From NCBI GenBank assembly GCA_023391635.1, contig JAEWAQ010000027.1, positions 13,900-77,899 of the forward strand: a stretch of 64,000 nt of DNA, read 5' to 3'. Position numbers and translations under genes: made by a program. Source of the DNA: Bacillota bacterium (GTDB taxonomy: Bacteria; Bacillota; Bacilli; Paenibacillales; Paenibacillaceae). Below the pieces are notes generated by a model, which saw nothing but the letters and a program-made list of their open reading frames with translations, was not told the DNA's origin and did no database searches. Below are positions 44,533 through 53,936 of this stretch, in pieces (the stretch's first letter is position 1; each line of letters opens with the position of its first letter).

Positions 44533-44567
44533 CGTTCCAAATATCAGCTCAGCAGGCAAAGATTCCG

Positions 44568-45326
44568 CTAATCGTGCTTGTGCATGGACACCGACTTGGC
44601 GGAACTGCCCGCCATGGCCCGTCTCTGACCGGCACGCTTCGCTTTCACGGCATTCGTCCAGACGCCGGCCACGATAATCAAGGCAACCATGGCGGCCTCG
44701 AACGTCCATCCGAGCAGCGGCGTGTCGCCGAACCAGTCGCCGAATCTTTTTTCGTGAACGATCATTTTGGCGGCGGTGTAGGCGAGAATACCGGAACCGA
44801 TGTAGATGATCCAGCGGAAGCGGTCGATCAGCTTGATGAACAGGGTGCTTCCCCAAACGACGATCGGGATGCTGATCAACAGGCCGATAATAACGAGCTT
44901 GAGGCTGCCATGCGCGGCCCCGGCCACGGCGATGACGTTGTCCAGCCCCATCGCCGCGTCCGCGATCACGATCGTCTGAATGGAGGCCAGCAAGGTCGCA
45001 GCCGGCTTGATGTCTTCGCGGTGATCTTCCTGCACGAGCAATTTGTATGCGATCCACAACAAGACGACGCCGCCGAGCGCGAGCAAGAATGGAATTTTCA
45101 GCAGCCATACGACAAGCGCGGTCGCGACGATCCGGATCAACACAGCGCCTGCGGTTCCCAGGATGATCGCTTTCTTCTGCGTTTCTTTCGGCAAATTCCG
45201 GGCTGCCAAACCAATGACGATCGCGTTGTCGCCGGCGAGCAGCAAGTCGATGAAGACGATCGTGAGAAGCGAAGACCAAAATTGCAGCGTACCCAAATCG
45301 GAAATAAAACCGTTCAACCAGTCCAC
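44568..45326 (-). CDS. TerC family integral membrane protein
   Basis: 252 residues from GTG at 45326 (minus), which follows GGGGGG at the right distance and gives the usual MDWL start; the ATG at 45341 contains that site. About seven membrane segments with the family motifs LLAGDNAIVIGLAARNLP and AAMGLDNVIAVAGAAHGS, whose acidic residues are thought to bind metal. TerC proteins in Firmicutes are linked to manganese efflux and metalation of exported proteins. Divergent from a second TerC gene at 45442. The Lys/His-rich tail (SAKSVSMHKHD) is a possible metal-binding end. Confidence 0.93.
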   Translation of the reverse strand: MDWLNGFISDLGTLQFWSSLLTIVFIDLLLAGDNAIVIGLAARNLPKETQKKAIILGTAGAVLIRIVATALVVWLLKIPFLLALGGVVLLWIAYKLLVQEDHREDIKPAATLLASIQTIVIADAAMGLDNVIAVAGAAHGSLKLVIIGLLISIPIVVWGSTLFIKLIDRFRWIIYIGSGILAYTAAKMIVHEKRFGDWFGDTPLLGWTFEAAMVALIIVAGVWTNAVKAKRAGQRRAMAGSSAKSVSMHKHD

Positions 45327-45441
45327 GTTACGTCCCCCCATAATGTTTCACCATCAGTAATACGGATCGCGGCTTAAATGGATTCATTTTCATCATGATC
45401 TACTCTGCTTGTACATACACCTGAGAGAAGGGGGTGTCCGC

Positions 45442-46110
45442 ATGGAGCTGCTGGATCGAGTTTTCGTGTTCATGGAAATAACGTTAATCAATTTGCTGCT
45501 CAGCGGCGACAACGCCATCGTGATCGCCATGGCGGCAAGGCGCTTGCCGCACGGACAGCGGAGAAGGGCGGTATGGTGGGGGGCGGCGGCCGCCGTCTTG
45601 CTTAGATGCGCGTTGACGATCGGCGCCGTGCTGATCCTGGATATACCCTTTCTCCAGACGGCTGGCGCGCTGCTGCTGCTGCTCATCGCGATGAAGCTGA
45701 TGCTGGAACGCATCGATCACGATGCCCGGGCGCCGGCTTCGTCCAGCTTGGCTGGCGCGGTGTGGACGATCGTCGCGGCCGACTTCGTCATGAGCCTGGA
45801 CAATGTGCTGGCCGTAGCCGCGATTGCGGACCGGGACATGGCGCTGCTGATTATCGGGATCGCGATGAGCATCCCCATTATTATTTGGGGGAGCTCGTTT
45901 ATTATGAGGATGCTCGATCGATTGCCCGGATTGGCTTACGCAGGCGGCGCGCTGCTTGCCTACACGGCCGGCGACATGATGATGCATGACGAGGGACTGG
46001 CTCTTCTCTTGCCGGAAGTTTCTTACGATATTCGGAAAGCCTTCCCTTACCTCGCCGCTGCTGCGCTGCTTGCCGCCGCCTGGTGGCTCAAACGCAGAAG
46101 AGAAGCGTAA
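45442..46110 (+). CDS. TerC family integral membrane protein (second paralog)
   Basis: 222 residues from ATG 45442, with AGAAGGGGG upstream; an ATG at 45409 lacks a site. Same motifs as its divergent neighbour: LLSGDNAIVIAMAARRLP and FVMSLDNVLAVAAIADRD. About seven membrane segments. It is shorter and has lower similarity to the 44568 protein than a recent duplicate would, so the two may differ in role. Upstream 115 bases are shared with the other gene. Confidence 0.93.
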   Translation: MELLDRVFVFMEITLINLLLSGDNAIVIAMAARRLPHGQRRRAVWWGAAAAVLLRCALTIGAVLILDIPFLQTAGALLLLLIAMKLMLERIDHDARAPASSSLAGAVWTIVAADFVMSLDNVLAVAAIADRDMALLIIGIAMSIPIIIWGSSFIMRMLDRLPGLAYAGGALLAYTAGDMMMHDEGLALLLPEVSYDIRKAFPYLAAAALLAAAWWLKRRREA

Positions 46111-46276
46111 AGCGGTGAGAGTTTGCTCCCCAAACTCCCTATTAGAGGGAACGAATGCGCAATACCGACTGGTTTTTTCCCTGAACTTCCAGTACACTAG
46201 GATGAAAAAGGTGTCACGGTCGCAGAGACGGCAAGTGAGCATCTGAAGAGCATGTCACGGAAGTGGGGGATCGGTC

Positions 46277-46759
46277 TTGAACAAACAGTCCGCCTCAGTC
46301 GGCATTTTGGTATTGGCCGCCGGCTTGGTTATTTTGCTCGGCAAGCTTGGTGTGTTCGCATTCATCGGCACCGTGTTTTGGCCCTTGTTTATTCTTATCC
46401 CGGGCATCTTGCTGCATGTGCTGTTCTTCGGAAGAATGGCGCCATCCATCGTGCTTGTGCCTGCCGGCATCCTGACCGTCGTGTCGGTCATCCTGCTGAT
46501 CGGCAATTGGTTCGGATGGAACCTCATGCGGTTTCTGTGGCCGTTTTTTCCATTTGCGGTTGCCGTAGGATTGTATGAATACGATGTTTTCGGCAATGCG
46601 CGATCGCGAACGATCTGGGTCGCTTCGATGGCGCTTGCGGTGCTGTCGCTTATCCTGTTCGTCATGACGCTGCTGTGGACTTGGGGAATTTATTTGATTG
46701 CCGTCTTATTGATTCTCTTCGGCGGATGGCTCGTGATTCGCAGGCCGCGGATTTGGTAG
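46277..46759 (+). CDS. small four-to-five-helix membrane protein, unknown function
   Basis: 160 residues from TTG 46277, with AAGTGGGGGAT upstream. Almost entirely hydrophobic: pairs of helices separated by GRMAPSIVLV and DVFGNARSRTIW, ending LLILFGGWLVIRRPRIW. The pattern LLxGNWFGW...LWPFFP resembles the N-terminal membrane domain of LiaF-like/DUF5668 proteins. No soluble domain. Function not assignable. Confidence 0.75.
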   Translation: MNKQSASVGILVLAAGLVILLGKLGVFAFIGTVFWPLFILIPGILLHVLFFGRMAPSIVLVPAGILTVVSVILLIGNWFGWNLMRFLWPFFPFAVAVGLYEYDVFGNARSRTIWVASMALAVLSLILFVMTLLWTWGIYLIAVLLILFGGWLVIRRPRIW

Positions 46760-46792
46760 GGATTCTGAAGAAAAAAAACATTTACTGGCTTT

Positions 46793-46814
46793 TTGACATC
46801 AAGTCGCGTATAAT
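46793..46814 (+). promoter_or_regulatory. promoter-like elements upstream of typA
   Basis: Perfect TTGACA at 46793-46798 and perfect TATAAT at 46809-46814, but only 10 bases apart, so they cannot both serve one standard sigma-A promoter. One may be used with a weaker partner. Located 165 bases before the typA ATG, upstream of the leader hairpin. Confidence 0.4.
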
Positions 46815-46884
46815 AATAGGGATGTAATCGGAAGACGATTTACCGGTAATCGCGTATGCGTCGAAATCAGCGTATTCTCGCCAG

Positions 46885-46911
46885 AAACGTCGGCCTCGTG
46901 ACCGACGTTTT
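46885..46911 (+). terminator. terminator-like hairpin in the typA leader
   Basis: AAACGTCGG (46885-46893) pairs perfectly with CCGACGTTT (46902-46910), loop CCTCGTGA, ending in TTTT. It lies between the promoter-like elements and the typA start, so it could act as an attenuator, or as the terminator of transcripts from upstream. Confidence 0.6.
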
Positions 46912-46978
46912 GTGATTGATGGACACCTGACCGAACGTGATAAAGCAACGGAATATTGAAGGAGTGAAAACCCGCACC

Positions 46979-48820
<1,842 letters not shown>

Positions 48821-48871
48821 GCCGGACGCGGAACGAACGGCGGCATTATCAATCAAGGAGGCATGTGCGCC

Positions 48872-49189
48872 ATGCAGCAATGGTTCTCCGATCACCCGCT
48901 GATCAGCTATATTTTGATCCTCGCGTTCACGATCTATATTTTCAACGCGGTGTTTCGCATGGGCAAGCTCCCGATTCTGAAGGAAATTCTCGTCTACGTC
49001 ATCATGGCGGCAGGCTGTTTGATCCTGCTTGTGCTGCAGATCGACAAGCTGCCGATCATCCAGTGCATGGCCGTCGCCGTCGCCATGATGGTCATGGTTC
49101 GCATGCGCCAAATTTATGACAAACGGAGAGGCGAGCGCGAGGCACGCGGCGCGGACGCGGCCAAGCCCGACTCCGCCGGCCGGTCCTAA
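48872..49189 (+). CDS. ylaH: YlaH-like membrane protein
   Basis: 105 residues from ATG 48872; AAGGAGG at 48855-48861 suits this start, not the ATG at 48863. Two to three hydrophobic segments (SYILILAFTIYIFNAVF; ILVYVIMAAGCLILLVLQ) and a charged tail. Similar to YlaH, the gene after typA in Bacillus. Function unknown. Confidence 0.85.
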   Translation: MQQWFSDHPLISYILILAFTIYIFNAVFRMGKLPILKEILVYVIMAAGCLILLVLQIDKLPIIQCMAVAVAMMVMVRMRQIYDKRRGEREARGADAAKPDSAGRS

Positions 49190-49215
49190 TACGATTCAGG
49201 AAGCGGGATGCAACT

Positions 49216-49518
49216 TTGAGCCTGATGGATTCGTTATTTTATTGGCTGCAGATGAAATTGGTATGCGATGCCCGTCCATTCGATGAAGCGGCGCGGGAGA
49301 CGGCATTGTTCTTTGCGCAAATTTTGTCGGAAGATCATGGAGTAACCGCTTTCGAAGTCGCTTCCGTCGATGACGCCAAAATTTACGTGACCTATCGGAA
49401 CGCCGAGGGCACGGAACGCACGGTGTGGTTCGACAGGGAGGCAGCGGAGCAGATGGTTCATCATCCGATCGTCAGCAGCACGGATAAAGAGGCGGAAAAG
49501 GAGCGGGGACAATCATGA
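49216..49518 (+). CDS. small cytosolic protein, unknown function
   Basis: 100 residues from TTG 49216. It has a compact alpha/beta look (FAQILSEDHGVTAFEVASVDDAKIYVTYRN) and no motif I recognise. Its last four bases overlap the start of the LCP gene, so translation is coupled. Probably part of the typA-ylaH-LCP transcript. Confidence 0.7.
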   Translation: MSLMDSLFYWLQMKLVCDARPFDEAARETALFFAQILSEDHGVTAFEVASVDDAKIYVTYRNAEGTERTVWFDREAAEQMVHHPIVSSTDKEAEKERGQS

Positions 49519-50666
49519 ACGACAACGGGTCGCTTCCCCCAAGGCGGGTGACGCGCACGCAGGCAGCGAGTTTGCCGCGGGCGCCCAAAGTGCGGAGGAA
49601 GCCGCGGCGCCTGCTGCGTATCGTGCTTTCCCTGTTCGCAGTCATGATTATCGCGTTAGGCGTATACGTCGGCTATTTGATCGTGAAGGTTCAGGACAAT
49701 ATCGGCAAGATAGCGGCAGACCCGCCGGTGGAAACCTCGTATGGCGGCGGTATTACCGACAATACGGATCCCGTCCCCTCCGAAGAATCGGCGCGCAAGA
49801 AGCCAATCGGCATATTGCTGATGGGGCTCGACACCCGGGCGGAAACCGGCGGCCTCAACACCGATGTCATGATGATGGCGCTGCTCAACCCGGATTCCAA
49901 GACCGCGACCGTTGTGTCGATCCCGCGCGATACGGATCTGAATTTGGAAGGCTACAAGAAACAGAAGGCAAATGCGTTCTACGCGGGATTCCTGACGACG
50001 GCTCGCAAGACGGAGAAGCTGGAAGGCACGCAAGCGAGGCGCTACGCCACGGAACATATGAAGGATATGATGGAGAAGTTTTTCGGTGTACCGATCCAAT
50101 ATTCCGTCATTCTCGATTTTCAAGGCTTCGTCGACGTAGTCGACGCGCTCGGCGGCGTCAACGTCTATGTCGATCAGAACATGCGTTATTGGGACAAAGC
50201 CGACGGCACCGACATCGATTTGAAGAAAGGCAATCAGAAGTTAAACGGCGAGGACGCGCTCGGATTCGTGCGCTATCGCAAGTCGCGCGACAACCTGACG
50301 CCGGAATCTAGCGATTTCGAACGCAACGACCGCCAGGACCGCGTGCTCGGCGCCATCTTGGATAAGCTGAAGTCGCTTGGCAGCATCCCGAAGCTCGGCG
50401 GCGTGCTGGACGCCATCGGCGACAACGTCAAGACCGACATTCCCGAAGCCCAGATCACAAACATGATCGGAACGTATTTCGGTATTTCGAAGAGCGACGT
50501 GCGATTCATCGCCTTGACGGGGGAGTGGAGGAGTCCGTACGTTCATCTCGACCGGGATAAGCTCGAGGAAGTCAAGCAAGCTCTGCAGGAAGAGATGCAG
50601 CCGGGCGGACGTATCGTCGTCGCCCCCGCGGACCCGTCGTCCGACCCGTCCGCGGGCAAAAATTGA
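49515..50666 (+). CDS. LytR-CpsA-Psr (LCP) family cell wall ligase
   Basis: 383 residues. Basic cytoplasmic N-terminus (RRKPRRLLRIV), one membrane helix (about 36-57), then the extracytoplasmic LCP domain with IGILLMGLDTRAETGGLNTDVMMMALL, VVSIPRDT and GEDALGFVRYRKSRDN and the conserved Arg and Asp residues that bind the polyprenyl-pyrophosphate. LCP enzymes attach teichoic acids or other glycopolymers to peptidoglycan. The end (GRIVVAPADPSSDPSAGKN) is low complexity. Confidence 0.94.
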   Translation: MNDNGSLPPRRVTRTQAASLPRAPKVRRKPRRLLRIVLSLFAVMIIALGVYVGYLIVKVQDNIGKIAADPPVETSYGGGITDNTDPVPSEESARKKPIGILLMGLDTRAETGGLNTDVMMMALLNPDSKTATVVSIPRDTDLNLEGYKKQKANAFYAGFLTTARKTEKLEGTQARRYATEHMKDMMEKFFGVPIQYSVILDFQGFVDVVDALGGVNVYVDQNMRYWDKADGTDIDLKKGNQKLNGEDALGFVRYRKSRDNLTPESSDFERNDRQDRVLGAILDKLKSLGSIPKLGGVLDAIGDNVKTDIPEAQITNMIGTYFGISKSDVRFIALTGEWRSPYVHLDRDKLEEVKQALQEEMQPGGRIVVAPADPSSDPSAGKN

Positions 50667-50712
50667 AGGCGGGGGTCGCCGCCGTTCCCGCTTTCATCCC
50701 GAAAGCCGACTA

Positions 50713-50721
50713 TGCTATAAT
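50713..50721 (+). promoter_or_regulatory. extended -10 promoter of the 50756 gene
   Basis: TGCTATAAT, an extended -10 with perfect TATAAT at 50716-50721, 35 bases before the ATG. The -35 region (TTTCAT at 50692) is poor, which fits the extended type. Confidence 0.6.
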
Positions 50722-50755
50722 GAGACGACAACGATGGTCATCAGGAGGGGTGCGA

Positions 50756-51211
50756 ATGGCCGAGGTACTCACTTCTTTGCCGGAAACGATGTTTGACCAG
50801 CTCCAGCATGAAAATTTCGTCCTGCTCCATACGGTGGATGCCGAGAGCGGCGGTCCGACCTCCAGCGCGATTTCCTGGATCTACGCGGTAGACCGGGGGA
50901 AATTGCGGTTTGCGCTCGACGGCAGATCGCGATTGATCGCGAACTTGCAAGCTTGCCCGGAAGTCAGCATTACGTTGTTCGGCGGCGGCAGCGTCCATGC
51001 CGTTTACGGCCGGGCCAGCGTCGTGGCAAGCAAGCTGGAAGGCGTGCCATTCCCGCTCGCTTGCATCGATATCGAAGTATCGGCAGTTCGCGATACCATG
51101 TTCTATGGGGCAAGGCTGTCGGTGCAGCCCGAGTATGAGAAAACGTATGACAAGAGAGCCGCGGATCGCTTGGATGGACAAGTGTTCGAAGCGATGAGGA
51201 AAGCCCAGTGA
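50756..51211 (+). CDS. pyridoxamine 5'-phosphate oxidase-like flavin-fold protein
   Basis: 151 residues from ATG 50756 with AGGAGGGG at 50743-50750. Split-barrel signature: FDQLQHENFVLLHTVDAESGGPTSSAISWIYAV, RLIANLQACPEVSITLFGGG and VYGRASVV. Proteins of this fold bind FMN, F420 or heme and act as oxidases/reductases; the specific activity cannot be told. Position resembles the ylaL slot between typA and ylaK in Bacillus but I do not assign the symbol. Its stop lies within a bidirectional terminator. Confidence 0.85.
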   Translation: MAEVLTSLPETMFDQLQHENFVLLHTVDAESGGPTSSAISWIYAVDRGKLRFALDGRSRLIANLQACPEVSITLFGGGSVHAVYGRASVVASKLEGVPFPLACIDIEVSAVRDTMFYGARLSVQPEYEKTYDKRAADRLDGQVFEAMRKAQ

Positions 51212-51231
51212 GCCATGTTCACTGGGCTTTC
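51199..51231. terminator. bidirectional terminator between convergent genes
   Basis: Perfect 13-base inverted repeat, 51199-51211 with 51219-51231, loop of seven. It includes the stop of the plus-strand gene and lies 3 bases from the end of the minus-strand lipoprotein gene. Confidence 0.8.
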
Positions 51232-51233
51232 TG

Positions 51234-51803
51234 TCATCTTCCCGCGGCAGCGGGATTCGGGGCTCCGGTATTCTCGGGCGCCCGCGGCGGGATGACGTCG
51301 CGGGGCACCTGAGGGATGAGCCTTCCGACTATATCGGCGAGTTCCTCCGCGAATCCGGCGACCGGACGGCCCTTCACCGCATCGGCCCGGATTTCCCGCA
51401 GCCGCTGCGCCATATCGATGTCGGCGGTCACGAGCGCGTCGATTCCGTAAGGATCTTTGCGGAACGCCTCGGCGACGGCGTATTTCACCGTCCCGACGCG
51501 GGAGCGCTCCATCTTCGCGTCGACATCGATGCCGACGATGGCGTATTTGCCGAAGACGACGCAATTGGCGCCTTTGACGCCGTGCACGCTGCGCGCCAGA
51601 GCTTCCAGATGCGAAGAGACTTCGGCCGCATTGGAGCGATCGATGACCGCAGCGTCTTGCGTGTTATTCTGAACGTGTACCTGACCGTCGCCAGGCGAAG
51701 GCGTGGATGGATCCTTCGAGGCGCAGCCCGGCAAACAGACGATTGCTGCCGCCAGCATCAGCGCAAGGAGCTGCGGCTTCTGCCAATGCCAATGCCCGTG
51801 CAT
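51234..51803 (-). CDS. ylaJ: YhcN/YlaJ family sporulation lipoprotein
   Basis: 189 residues. Signal peptide with lipobox CLPGC (Cys near 27), then the YhcN/YlaJ domain (AAEVSSHLEALARSVHGVKGANCVVFGKYAIVGIDVDAKM; VKYAVAEAFRKDPYGIDALVTADID). Family members are spore inner-membrane or coat-associated lipoproteins under forespore control in Bacillus. In Bacillus ylaJ also adjoins ylaK, as here. The upstream region was checked for a sigma-G element without a convincing hit. Confidence 0.92.
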   Translation of the reverse strand: MHGHWHWQKPQLLALMLAAAIVCLPGCASKDPSTPSPGDGQVHVQNNTQDAAVIDRSNAAEVSSHLEALARSVHGVKGANCVVFGKYAIVGIDVDAKMERSRVGTVKYAVAEAFRKDPYGIDALVTADIDMAQRLREIRADAVKGRPVAGFAEELADIVGRLIPQVPRDVIPPRAPENTGAPNPAAAGR

Positions 51804-51917
51804 GCTTGATCACCACCCTGTTCGATTCGTCTTGCATCCAAAATGCTTAATGCATTCCTAGTATGACCCGCGCATCGTGGCGCTATGTCCGATCATCATA
51901 TCCGGGAGGAATCTTCG

Positions 51918-53246
51918 ATGAGGAAAATTTACGTGCTCGACACGAACGTACTGCTCCACGACCCGCTCTCCTTGTATGCATTCGAAGACAATGAAGTGAT
52001 CATTCCTTCCGTCGTGCTCGAGGAGATTGACGCCAAGAAGCGGCTGGCGGACGAGATCGGCCGCAACGCCCGGTTCGTCTCGCGCGAACTCGACCGCATC
52101 CGGGCATCCGGAAGATTGGATCAAGGGGTTGCGCTTGAGCGCGGGGGCGTGCTGAAGGTGGAGATTAACCATCGCTTGTTCGTGCGCGTACAGGAGCAAT
52201 TCGGAGAAATGACCAACGATAATCGGATTCTTGCGGTCGCGCTGAATTACCACATCGAGGAGCAAGAGAAGGAATCGCCGAGACCGGTCGTGCTGGTCAG
52301 CAAAGACGTTCTCGTGCGGGTGAAGGCGGATATACTCGGCGTCATGGCCGAAGATTATTTGACCGACCGAATCGGGCCGGACACCGACCGTTATCCGGGC
52401 TATGTCACGCTGCAGGTGCATCCGGGAATCATCGACGAGTTTTACAACCGGCGTTCGCTGGACGCCGGGCAGTTGGGCGACGTGCCGCTGCTGCCGAACG
52501 AGTTCGTCATCTTGCGCGACTCCTTGGGCACGTCCAAGTCCGCGCTGCTCAAAGTATCGCCGGACGGCCGCACGCTAACCTCCCTGCATCTCGGCAACGA
52601 TCCGGTGTGGGGCATCACGGCGCGCAACACCCAGCAGCGCATGGCGCTGGAATTGTTGCTGAACGACGATATTCCGCTCGTGACGCTGTCCGGCCGCGCG
52701 GGCACCGGCAAGACGCTGATCACGCTGGCGGCCGGATTGATGAAGGTGGAGGATGAGCACAAATACAAGAAGCTGCTCATTGCCCGCCCGGTCGTGCCGA
52801 TGGGCAAAGATATCGGCTACTTGCCCGGGGAGAAGGAAGAGAAGCTGCGCCCTTGGATGCAGCCGATCTACGACAATCTCGAGTACTTGTTCGATACGAA
52901 GAAATCCGGAGACTTGGACAAAATATTGATGGGACTCGGCAGCATCCAGGTGGAGGCGCTGACGTATATCCGCGGAAGGTCGATCCCGGGTCAATTCATC
53001 ATTATCGACGAAGCTCAAAATCTGAGCAAGCACGAAGTGAAGACGATCGTGTCACGAGTCGGGGAGAACAGCAAAATCGTGCTCCTCGGCGATCCGGACC
53101 AGATCGATCATCCTTATCTGGATGCCCAGAGCAACGGACTCACGTATCTGATCGAGCAATTCAAGCAGGAAGGCATCAGCGGTCACGTCACATTGGAGAA
53201 GGGCGAACGTTCGCGTCTTGCGCAGCTGGCTGCCGATAAGCTGTAG
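51918..53246 (+). CDS. ylaK: PIN-PhoH protein (YlaK, PhoH2 type)
   Basis: 442 residues from ATG 51918, with GGGAGGA at 51904-51910. N-terminal PIN ribonuclease domain (YVLDTNVLLHDP, VVLEEIDAKKR, acidic residues later in the domain) followed by a PhoH ATPase with GRAGTGKT, ARPVVPMGKDIGYLPGE and FIIIDEAQNLSKHEV. PhoH2 proteins are RNA helicase/ribonucleases. It is the second PhoH in this window. Confidence 0.95.
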   Translation: MRKIYVLDTNVLLHDPLSLYAFEDNEVIIPSVVLEEIDAKKRLADEIGRNARFVSRELDRIRASGRLDQGVALERGGVLKVEINHRLFVRVQEQFGEMTNDNRILAVALNYHIEEQEKESPRPVVLVSKDVLVRVKADILGVMAEDYLTDRIGPDTDRYPGYVTLQVHPGIIDEFYNRRSLDAGQLGDVPLLPNEFVILRDSLGTSKSALLKVSPDGRTLTSLHLGNDPVWGITARNTQQRMALELLLNDDIPLVTLSGRAGTGKTLITLAAGLMKVEDEHKYKKLLIARPVVPMGKDIGYLPGEKEEKLRPWMQPIYDNLEYLFDTKKSGDLDKILMGLGSIQVEALTYIRGRSIPGQFIIIDEAQNLSKHEVKTIVSRVGENSKIVLLGDPDQIDHPYLDAQSNGLTYLIEQFKQEGISGHVTLEKGERSRLAQLAADKL

Positions 53247-53291
53247 TCCGGCGATGCTGCCGCGGCACGGCACACTCGCTCGGTTGACCAT

Positions 53292-53825
53292 CTACGGAGG
53301 GGCGATGTCCAGCCATTCGACCTCGCAGCGATAGGCGCGCGCAACCCGTTCCGCCAGCTCTGCGAGCTGCCGTTCGATAATGTGCCACATCCCGTCGCTG
53401 TCGTCGTTTCGATCCGCGCCGATTGCGGCGATCAGATGTTCCTCCAACTGCATCAGAGCCGGGGCGGATTCCGCTTCCGGCTTCGTCGCGTGCAATCGGA
53501 ACACGGCAACTTCGCGCGCATCGAAATACCAATTTCCGCTGATGCCCTGAAAGGCGAAATCCCCAAATCGGTCATAGGGCGACAGATTGACACGCTCCGT
53601 CAACATCAGCAAATCAATCCGTTCGGCAGTCTCGCTCCATTCCCGCGCCATGCCGACCAACGCCGAATCGGCCTCTTCCCGGCTTCGGAAGATCAGCATT
53701 TGCTCGAACCGGTCGAACACGCGGGCACCGGCTTCTTCGATTCGGGAAATCCAGGCTTCGTCATCTTCTGGCGGGCGGTTCTGGCTCATCGGCCATTCCA
53801 GCCCGTACTTGCGTTGCATGATCAT
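53292..53825 (-). CDS. acidic cytosolic protein, unknown function
   Basis: 177 residues, ATG at 53825 (minus) with AAAGGCGG eight bases upstream. Rich in Glu/Asp and aromatic residues. The segments WISRIEEAGARVFDRFEQMLIF and FQGISGNWYFDAREVAVFRLHATKPEAE suggest an alpha/beta protein. No signal or membrane segment and no motif I recognise. Divergent from the solute-binding protein gene, which begins 111 bases away. Confidence 0.7.
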   Translation of the reverse strand: MIMQRKYGLEWPMSQNRPPEDDEAWISRIEEAGARVFDRFEQMLIFRSREEADSALVGMAREWSETAERIDLLMLTERVNLSPYDRFGDFAFQGISGNWYFDAREVAVFRLHATKPEAESAPALMQLEEHLIAAIGADRNDDSDGMWHIIERQLAELAERVARAYRCEVEWLDIAPP

Positions 53826-53936
53826 GGTTCGCTGCCGCCTTTCTTCAGCATAAGACTGTTAAAATGCAAGACATCGCCCCGCCATCCTGTTATCATGGGG
53901 GGAGAGAAGGAAGCGACCCGAGGAAAGGTGAATGCT

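Noticed and set aside
45327..45441. yybP-ykoY manganese riboswitch before a TerC gene
   Set aside because: The divergent region was read on both strands; the conserved core and kink-turn sequences were not seen.
53382..53936. In-frame extension of the orphan solute-binding protein
   Set aside because: It reads antisense through the 53292 gene. GTG 53937 follows AGGAAAGG and starts a clean membrane helix.
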